Part shown: piece after piece, positions 57,635-64,000 of the stretch
Layout of the letters: every line of letters begins with the position of its first letter
Position numbering within the stretch: position 1 is the stretch's first letter
Assembly (NCBI GenBank): GCA_009801085.1
Contig: VNWV01000019.1
Location: 124,001 to 188,000 of the forward strand
From: Lasiodiplodia sp. COLG20
Lineage: Eukaryota > Ascomycota > Dothideomycetes > Botryosphaeriales > Botryosphaeriaceae
DNA: 64,000 nt
Direction: 5' to 3'
Notes under the pieces: generated by a model
The model's database searches: none
What the model was told of the DNA's origin: nothing
The model's input: only the letters and a program-made list of their open reading frames with translations
Position numbers and translations under genes: made by a program

Positions 57635-58189
57635 GATCCAGGCATCCCTCTGTAATTACACGAGCATAGTAGGCATGTATCCTCTTCACTCAATACTCTG
57701 CCGAGCAGCATCTTAATCCCATATGTGATAAATTCATCCCTGGGAGCCGAGCACTCGTTTGCATCAAAGCAGTATCAAAGATATCTTCCTTAAATAAAGC
57801 TTAAAGTTGCTTAGCGCCCTTAATACGCGGATGTTTTCGAATACGGGACCGAACGTATTCGAATTCGGAACCGGATGTATTCGGATCCGAATGGCTTAGA
57901 AATTCGGCCGGAAAGCACTACCGGGACAAAGTATACTCGTTCATCACATAAGCACCATGACAAATAGCCGGAGTGATGTCTGAATAGTCCACGATGATGC
58001 GATAGGACTGTAGTAATGGCCTTTGTTTATATATATAAATTGGTTCCTGTAGTAGTATATGATAAAACGCATCACCAAGTGCAAGATATAAGAACCACAC
58101 AGTGAGTACATCAACCATTAAGGACTTGTCGCAGAGTCCCAAGTTAAATCTCAACAGGTTCCCTCAATCCGCTCGACTGACTTCCCAAA
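57635..58189. other. Intergenic, promoter of the NmrA-like gene
   Basis: Contains an AATAAA-like signal at about 57794, the palindromic block at 57836-57892, and a TATATATATAAAT-type TATA box near 58028, about 160 bp before the next ATG. Confidence 0.45.
57836..57892. promoter_or_regulatory. Cluster of inverted repeats built from CGAATACG / ATTCGG
   Basis: TTCGAATACG (57836-57845) and its exact complement CGTATTCGAA (57854-57863) flank an 8-bp spacer. Just downstream is a perfect 14-bp palindrome ATTCGGATCCGAAT (57879-57892). The half-site CGAATACG also occurs as an inverted repeat with an 8-bp spacer in the Upc2-like promoter at 7684-7709. It lies about 300 bp before the NmrA-like ATG. Confidence 0.4.
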
Positions 58190-59161
58190 ATGGCATCCTT
58201 TCAAAAAGTTGCTCTCCTCGGCGTAAGTCCCTCTCACAAATCGGCTCCGCATAGACACAAGCTAAATATGCTACAGAAAGGTCTCCTTGGCAGTGCAATC
58301 CTCGAACAATTGGTCAAGAACCAATTTACGGTGACTGTCTTGAGCCGCAGCGCTTCAAACGTTCACGACATTCCTTCCGACGTGAAGGTTCACCAAGTCG
58401 ACTACTCCTCCCAGGAAAGTCTCGTAGCGGCTTTGACCGGCCAGGATGTCGTTGTCAACACGATCGGAATGTCTGGCATACTCGGCCAAAAGACGATCAT
58501 CGACGCCAGCATCAAAGCCGGAGTGAAGCGCTACATTCCGGCCGATTGGGGATCTTTCACGACTGACCCGAACGCCCGAACGCTGCCCATCCTGCATCCG
58601 ATGGTGGAAATCCAGGACTACCTCAAGGACAAGGCAGCGTCCGATGCGCTCGAGTACACGATTTTCTCCGTGGGAGCCTTCCTGGACCTCGTCGTCGGCT
58701 CTCCCTTCATCCTTGACCTCGAAGCCCATTCGATTCAGGTGTATGACGAGGGACGACATCCCTTCAGCTCTACGAGCGTGTCCGGTGTTGGGCGTGCGGT
58801 ATCGGGAGCTCTCAAAGCACGTGAGGCTACGAAGAACCGCAACGTTTTCGTCCATGAGGCTGTTTTGACTCAGGCCAAGGTCGTTGAATGGGCGAAGAAG
58901 CACAGCCCACCAGGAACGCAGTGGACCGAAACAAAGCTTGACGCGCAGCAGGAGCTGGATAGAAGCCTTCAAGACCTGGAAAAGGATCCAGGTAACATTG
59001 GCCACGCCTTCCCCATTCTGAAGGCATCTCTTCTTGGAGGGAGATATCGGTCCGCGTATCCAAAGGTTGATAATGAGATTGTGGGTCTTCCTCTCCTTAC
59101 AGACAAGGAACTAGAGGCAAGGTTTGCATCCAAGTTTCAGGGCGCTACGGTTCCGGAATGA
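58190..59161 (+). CDS. NmrA-like / isoflavone-reductase-type oxidoreductase
   Basis: Exons 58190-58222 and 58277-59161 with a 54-nt GTAAGT..ACAG intron; 305 residues. Splicing gives MASFQKVALLG joined to KGLLGSAILEQL, a Rossmann start of the GxxGxxG type though slightly altered. Later marks are VTVLSRSAS, DVVVNTIGMSG, AGVKRYIPADWGS and FSVGAFLDLV, typical of NmrA-like atypical short-chain dehydrogenases, which bind NAD(P) and act either as reductases or as redox sensors. The intron is a multiple of three and contains no stop, so retention would add 18 residues within the nucleotide-binding loop. It is next to the megasynthase (tail-to-tail, 247 bp apart), as often seen in metabolite clusters. 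Confidence 0.88.
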   Translation: MASFQKVALLGVSPSHKSAPHRHKLNMLQKGLLGSAILEQLVKNQFTVTVLSRSASNVHDIPSDVKVHQVDYSSQESLVAALTGQDVVVNTIGMSGILGQKTIIDASIKAGVKRYIPADWGSFTTDPNARTLPILHPMVEIQDYLKDKAASDALEYTIFSVGAFLDLVVGSPFILDLEAHSIQVYDEGRHPFSSTSVSGVGRAVSGALKAREATKNRNVFVHEAVLTQAKVVEWAKKHSPPGTQWTETKLDAQQELDRSLQDLEKDPGNIGHAFPILKASLLGGRYRSAYPKVDNEIVGLPLLTDKELEARFASKFQGATVPE

Positions 59162-59408
59162 GCGAGCAGGTTATTGGTTGAGCGGCGAGATGGTAAAGAA
59201 AAAATATCTCTTCTAGAGGAAAGTTAGAATCTAGATACAAAGAAGTTAAATTCTCGAGATGTTAAATTTACAGCCGCCATCTAAGAAAAGCCACTTTTCA
59301 CACCAGTATTCCGTACTCAAATAACCCCAACCTAGAAGGCGAGAGATCTAACTAGCAAGTCCGCCGCTATAAGTAACGCAAGAAAACAATCCTCTGTCTA
59401 CGCGCCTT

Positions 59409-62400
59409 CTACTCCTTCAAAAGCCTTGGGTACCGAATCCCCTCCCCATTCTGATCAACCGCCAGCAAAAACTCAGCAGTAAACTCACTCATGCCATTCT
59501 GCCTGGCCTTCGCCACCCACTCCCTCATAGGCAAGACGGCAAACGGCATCCCGTACCGCCGCTCCATATACTCGCCGAACCGGCCCATCGGCACCGCGCA
59601 ACCGTCGGTGTGATGTATGAACCTTACCCTCCCCCCTCCTCCTCCCGCGCCGCCGCTGCTGCTGCTCTCGCCCCCTTCCCCCCGCCGCGCCGCCACCCTT
59701 TCCGCATCCCGCACGACCTCCTCCACGATTTCCGCCGCCACGGCGCCGACGTCGGAGAAGTCGAGGTAGCCGTCGAACTTGTCGTGCAAGGCAGGCACGA
59801 CGGCCATCTTCCGCGAAAAGGCGAGGATGGTGTTGACCGTGTCGGCACTGTCGGGCGCCGCCGCGTCTGATGATATGAGGTAGCCGGACCGATGGACCGC
59901 GACATTCAAGCCGGTCGCTTCGGCGCACTGCTCGAGGAAGGCTTCCGACGCCCACTTCGTCGCCGTGAAGCCTTCGGAGCGCTGGCCGTCCTGCGCCTCG
60001 TTGTTGTCGGGGGCGGGGTAGAAGGACGATACCGAGACGGGCGGGTAGGACGTCTGGCCGCTGAGGAGGACGACGCGGGCCGAGGAGACGTAGTGCAGGG
60101 GGATGCGGCGGCGCAGGGCCAGGGCGGCGAGGTGTTTGGTGGACTGGACATTCTGCGCGCGGAGGGAGGCGTAGGTGTTGAGGCAGGAGCCTTCGGCGCC
60201 GGCGTGGAGGATGGCCGTGGCGGTGGTGCTGAGGTGGTGATGCTGCGCGGGTGTCAGGCCGAGGTGAGGATCGCCGAGGCTGCCGGTGTAGATGGTGAGC
60301 TTTTCGGACTGGGGGAGCTTAGCACCCGGCGAGACGGCCAGGCAGTGGACGGTTGAGACGCGGGCGTCGGCGAGGAGATGGCGGAGGAGCACGCAGCCAA
60401 GAAGCCCGGTCGCGCCGGTGAGGATTATGCTTGCGCCCCCGCCCCCGTCAACGGTCAGGCCTTGATGCGGGAGAGGATCGGGGGTGCTTTGCTGCTGCAA
60501 GTCGAAACGGGTCTCGTCGTCCCAGAAGGCCTTGTGCGTGCTGTCCTGCACCCTCTTCTGCCCGCTGGCGATCCTGGCCGCCAGTTGCCCCAGGGTGCTT
60601 GCCTGGAACATGTCAACGAGGGGTATCTTGACCTGCCACCTCTCCGTGATGGCCTTCTGCAGGGTGACCAGCAGCATCGAGTTTCCTCCCCGACGGAAGA
60701 AATCCGAACCGCTGTGGATCGGGCCGCCCGCCTGGACGACGGCGGTGGGCAGAACAGTCTGCCAGATGGACCACAGCTCCGCTTCAAGCGGCGACAGGTG
60801 GTCGAGTGCAACATCGCCAGCGCCCTCGCGCAGCATTGGAGCCTCCAGCGCCGCCAACGCCGCGCGATCGACCTTGCCCTGCGCATTCATCGGCAGCCGC
60901 TCGACCGCCACAACCACGGCCGGCCGCATGTACTCGGGCACCGGCAACGCGGCCACCAACTCGGCCAAGAAGCGCTTCTTCTTCTCCTCGTCGTCTCCGG
61001 CCGAAGCAGCGAAAACAGCATACCCGACCAGCACCTGCGCCTCGGCTCCTCCCTCGCCGCCCTTGACGACGACGGCCGCGTGCGCCAGCTTCCCGTCGGA
61101 CGCCTTCACGATGTTGGCCGCCACGTCGTCCAGCTCGATGCGCAAGCCCCGGATCTTGACCTGCCCCTGCTGGCCCCCGTCCATGCGGCCCAGCACGACC
61201 AACTCGCCATCCGGCCGCAGCATGCCGCGGTCGCCGGTGCGGTACATGCGCGTCCAGCCGCGCTTCTCGTCGACGTCGTCGGCGGTCGCGAAGGGATCGC
61301 GCACAAAGGCCGCGAAGGAGAGCTCGGGCTGGTTCAAGTAGCCCAGCCCCACGCCGGCGCCGCCGATGCAGATCTCGCCCGGGAAGCCGGGCGGTACTGG
61401 GCGCAGGTCCGCAGGGTCCAGCACGTAGACTGAGTAGGAGCTCAGGGCGCGCCCGACGCCGAGGCGCTGGTTGGCGCTCTCGGCCGGCGTAGTCGTCGTT
61501 TCATGGTGATATCCCCGCAGCTCGCCGACGTTGGAGATCATGCTCGTCTCGGTCGGGCCGTACATGTTGAACAGCCGCGGCGGCGGCCTTGACGGCCACT
61601 GCCGGAACTGGGCGATCAGCGGCACCGCGAAGGCCTCGCCGCCGATGGCGACGCACCGCAGCGTACCGGCACACCGGCGCACGGCGGCGCCCGCGTGCTG
61701 GAACAGCATCGTCCACTCGGCCGGGGTGCCGAGCACCGTCGTGACGCTGCTGCGCTTAAGCAGCTCGGCGACGGCCGACGGGTCGCCGCGGGCGGCGCGG
61801 GGCACGATTGCCAGGCGGGCGCCGACGGAGAGGGCGACGAAGATTTGCAGGGCCGACATGTCGAAGGCGTGCGAAGATTGCTGCAGCACCGTGTCGGTGG
61901 CGGACATGTCGAAGGCGGCGGTGCTGGCGACCATGTTGTGGCGGTAGGCTGACTGCGTGACCAGCACGCCCTTGGGGACGCCCGTCGTGCCGCTGGTGTA
62001 GTAGGCCAGCGCGGGAGCGAGCGGCGTCGACGTGTTGGGGACGGGGCCGCTTGTGGGCGCGATGGTGGAGACGTCGACGACGGCGGTGGTCGAGGGGAGG
62101 GCGAGGGCGGCGGCGAGCGAGAGGGTCGCCGCGTGGCAGAGGATGACGGCGGGCTTGCAGTCCTGGACGATGCTGAGCAGTCTTTCGCGTGGCATTGTCG
62201 CGTCCAGCGGGACGGCCACGGCGGGCGTCTTGAGCGTGCCCAGTAAGGACCAGATAAAGGCGGCCGACGGGTCGAACAGTAGGCAGACGAAGGCCGTGGT
62301 GCCGTCGAGCGATGCTGCGTTAGCAATAGCCTCGGCCACCGAGTCTGCATTCTGGGCCAGCGTTCTATAAGTGTACGTGTGGCCGTCGCTCTCCTGGATG

Positions 62401-64000
62401 GCGATGTTGTTGGGCACGCTCGCAGCCACCTGCTCGACACGCCGCGAGATGGTGTCTGGCCACTCGCTCTCATCCTCCCTTGGGCCACGACCAAGCTGGA
62501 CGGCCTCGTCGAGCCCGCGCTCCCCATACAGCCTGCACTGAGCCACGGGCTGGCGCGGGGTTTCGGCCAGCGAGCCCAGCAGGTGGACGTAGGCGTCGAG
62601 CAGCAGCTGGCACACGTGCGCGGGATACAGATAGTCCTGGCCGGTGAGGCTCAGCATGCACGTTCCGCCGGCCGACTCGGTGATGTCCAGCGTCAGGTCG
62701 TACGGGTTGCTCGAGCTCTTGGACCGGACGTACTCGATCCTGCAGTCGCCGATGGTCTCCTGCGCGAGCGCGCCCAGCCGGTAGTTGATGACGACCTGGA
62801 ACAGCGGGCTGTGCGTGGCCGAGCGCGGCACCTTCAGCTCGTCCAGCACCGCGTCCATGGGCACCTCGGCGTGCGCCAGCGCCTGCAGCGCCTTGTCGGC
62901 CGCGCGCCGGGCCAGCGCGTCGAACGTGTCGTCCTCGTCGTCGTTGTCGGTCCGCAGCTGCAGCCGCACCGGCACGACGTTGACGAAGAAGCCCACCGTC
63001 TCTAGGTAGCGCCGGTCCGCCCTTCCCGCGTCGACGACGCCCACGCACAGCTCCGACACGCCCGCCAGCCGCGACACCAGCACCTGCAGCACGCCCAGGT
63101 GGAAGTGGAACGGCGTGACGCGCAGCGCGCCGCTGGCCCGCTTGACCGCCGCCACCGCGTCGGCGCCCAGCTCCACGCCCGCGTGCGCCGTGTCGTAGCG
63201 GTCGGCCGCCCTGCGCGCGCTCGCCTGCGCCACGCCCAGCAGCGGCAGCGGCGCACTCGCCTGCACCAGCCCCGCCAGCTCGCCTCGCCAGAAGGCCATC
63301 TCGCGCTCCCACCGCCCCGCCGCCAGCGCCTGCCGCTGCTCGACGGCGTAGTCGACGTACGACGCGGCCGGCGGCAGACTCCCGCCGCTGCGGTATGCCG
63401 CGTCGAGGTCGCGCACCAGGCGCGCCCAGCTGACGCCGACGAGCACGAGGTGGTGGCCGCCGAGGATGAAGAAGGCGTGTTCCTGGTCGTCGTCGTTGGC
63501 CACCAGCAGCACGCCGCCCAGCGACACGCCCTCGCCGAGCTCCCAGACGCGCGTGGCCAGCGCGTTGAACTCACGCTCCACCACGGCGTCGTCGTCGAGG
63601 TCGACGGTGCGGAGCGTGGCCGTGGGCGCGTCGAGCTCGCTCTGCACGGCTTCTCCGCCCGCCGTGGTTGAGAAGGCGGTGCGCAGCCCGGCGTGGCGGG
63701 CGACGGTGGCGCGGAAGGCGGCGGCGAAGCGGCGCGCGTCGAGCGGCCCGGTGATGGAGTAGAGGAGGGTTTCGTTGTAGGTGGTCGGGTCGGAGAGGAA
63801 GGTCTGCAGGAACCAGATGCGCGACTGGGCGGGCGAGAGCGGCGCCGTGCGGACGACGCGGGGCTGGGGCGCAGGCCGCCGGCGCTTCTTTTGTTGTTGT
63901 GGCTGTGGCGAGGGACTGCTGCTGCTCGGCGGCGTCGAGGCGTTGGAAACGGTCGTCGTGGTGGAGCTGTCTTCTGGCTTGCTGCTGCTGCTGCTTGTGT
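59409..64000 (-). CDS. PKS-NRPS-type megasynthase, C-A-T-R end (5' part outside window)
   Basis: One long minus-strand frame open to the right edge; first complete codon at 63998; 1,529 residues visible. Order of domains: a Ser/Pro/Gln-rich linker; condensation (LSPAQSRIWFLQTFL, RHAGLRTAF, HHLVLVG where HHxxxDG is expected, VGFFVNVVPVR); adenylation (YYTSGTTGVPKGVLVT, FNMYGPTET, YRTGDRG, QVKIRGLRIELDD, NAQGKVDR); carrier domain (FFRRGGNSMLL, Ser for phosphopantetheine); and a terminal reductase-like domain (ILTGATGLLG, HYVSSARV, GFTATKWASE). The linker and the C domain leading the module resemble the NRPS half of fungal PKS-NRPS hybrids, so a PKS part is expected to the right; this is inferred. 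The reductase Tyr is Phe, which suggests release without reduction, for example Dieckmann cyclisation. Confidence 0.9.
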   Translation of the reverse strand, partial: TSSSSSKPEDSSTTTTVSNASTPPSSSSPSPQPQQQKKRRRPAPQPRVVRTAPLSPAQSRIWFLQTFLSDPTTYNETLLYSITGPLDARRFAAAFRATVARHAGLRTAFSTTAGGEAVQSELDAPTATLRTVDLDDDAVVEREFNALATRVWELGEGVSLGGVLLVANDDDQEHAFFILGGHHLVLVGVSWARLVRDLDAAYRSGGSLPPAASYVDYAVEQRQALAAGRWEREMAFWRGELAGLVQASAPLPLLGVAQASARRAADRYDTAHAGVELGADAVAAVKRASGALRVTPFHFHLGVLQVLVSRLAGVSELCVGVVDAGRADRRYLETVGFFVNVVPVRLQLRTDNDDEDDTFDALARRAADKALQALAHAEVPMDAVLDELKVPRSATHSPLFQVVINYRLGALAQETIGDCRIEYVRSKSSSNPYDLTLDITESAGGTCMLSLTGQDYLYPAHVCQLLLDAYVHLLGSLAETPRQPVAQCRLYGERGLDEAVQLGRGPREDESEWPDTISRRVEQVAASVPNNIAIQESDGHTYTYRTLAQNADSVAEAIANAASLDGTTAFVCLLFDPSAAFIWSLLGTLKTPAVAVPLDATMPRERLLSIVQDCKPAVILCHAATLSLAAALALPSTTAVVDVSTIAPTSGPVPNTSTPLAPALAYYTSGTTGVPKGVLVTQSAYRHNMVASTAAFDMSATDTVLQQSSHAFDMSALQIFVALSVGARLAIVPRAARGDPSAVAELLKRSSVTTVLGTPAEWTMLFQHAGAAVRRCAGTLRCVAIGGEAFAVPLIAQFRQWPSRPPPRLFNMYGPTETSMISNVGELRGYHHETTTTPAESANQRLGVGRALSSYSVYVLDPADLRPVPPGFPGEICIGGAGVGLGYLNQPELSFAAFVRDPFATADDVDEKRGWTRMYRTGDRGMLRPDGELVVLGRMDGGQQGQVKIRGLRIELDDVAANIVKASDGKLAHAAVVVKGGEGGAEAQVLVGYAVFAASAGDDEEKKKRFLAELVAALPVPEYMRPAVVVAVERLPMNAQGKVDRAALAALEAPMLREGAGDVALDHLSPLEAELWSIWQTVLPTAVVQAGGPIHSGSDFFRRGGNSMLLVTLQKAITERWQVKIPLVDMFQASTLGQLAARIASGQKRVQDSTHKAFWDDETRFDLQQQSTPDPLPHQGLTVDGGGGASIILTGATGLLGCVLLRHLLADARVSTVHCLAVSPGAKLPQSEKLTIYTGSLGDPHLGLTPAQHHHLSTTATAILHAGAEGSCLNTYASLRAQNVQSTKHLAALALRRRIPLHYVSSARVVLLSGQTSYPPVSVSSFYPAPDNNEAQDGQRSEGFTATKWASEAFLEQCAEATGLNVAVHRSGYLISSDAAAPDSADTVNTILAFSRKMAVVPALHDKFDGYLDFSDVGAVAAEIVEEVVRDAERVAARRGEGGESSSSGGAGGGGGRVRFIHHTDGCAVPMGRFGEYMERRYGMPFAVLPMREWVAKARQNGMSEFTAEFLLAVDQNGEGIRYPRLLKE

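Noticed and set aside
59485..63312. Many long frames on both strands inside the megasynthase gene
   Set aside because: They are by-products of very GC-rich coding sequence; only the minus-strand frame carries domain motifs.

Overview
The window looks like a chromosome arm of a filamentous ascomycete (Pezizomycotina). Most genes are split by short introns (about 50-130 nt) with GTRNGT-type donors. The content is typical of such fungi: Zn2Cys6 regulators, an RTA1-like protein, a HET-domain protein, a lipase-NACHT-ankyrin receptor, P450, flavin monooxygenase, NmrA-like oxidoreductase and a PKS-NRPS-type megasynthase. I recognised no rRNA, tRNA, intact transposon or CRISPR array. Gene models below were spliced by hand from reading frame, splice signals and family patterns.

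Left part (1-16.4 kb): the 3' end of a fungal transcription factor; an AT-hook/DUF7924 protein with a PD-(D/E)XK-like signature; a convergent pair made of an RTA1-like membrane protein and an Upc2-like Zn2Cys6 regulator, whose promoters share an unusual palindromic core; then a gene-sparse stretch with short accessory genes (half-size fucose-lectin-like protein, FtsJ-like methyltransferase, 83-residue Cys-rich secreted protein) and a hypothetical protein with a nuclease-like signature.

Middle (16.8-38.7 kb): a giant gene of about 3,139 codons for a DUF6606/DUF3638/DUF3645 protein with ATPase-like motifs; an HSL-type alpha/beta hydrolase whose conserved N-terminus is out of frame with its first ATG; a complete Zn2Cys6 regulator; an amino-acid permease; a broken aminotransferase; and a secreted Cys-containing protein.

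Right part (39.5-64 kb): a 1,602-residue NLR-like receptor (alpha/beta hydrolase, NACHT, ankyrin repeats), then a P450 with a GC-AG intron, a CorA-like membrane protein, a FAD monooxygenase, a secreted SnoaL-like protein, a HET protein, an NmrA-like oxidoreductase and the C-A-T-R end of a megasynthase that runs off the window. The tailoring enzymes plus the megasynthase suggest the edge of a secondary-metabolite cluster. The NLR and HET genes put self/non-self recognition genes within or beside it. That cluster membership is inference from proximity only.

One pattern cuts across several genes: in the GC-rich genes the coding strand is C-rich at the wobble position in the 5' part and turns G-rich in the 3' part, with a fairly sharp switch.
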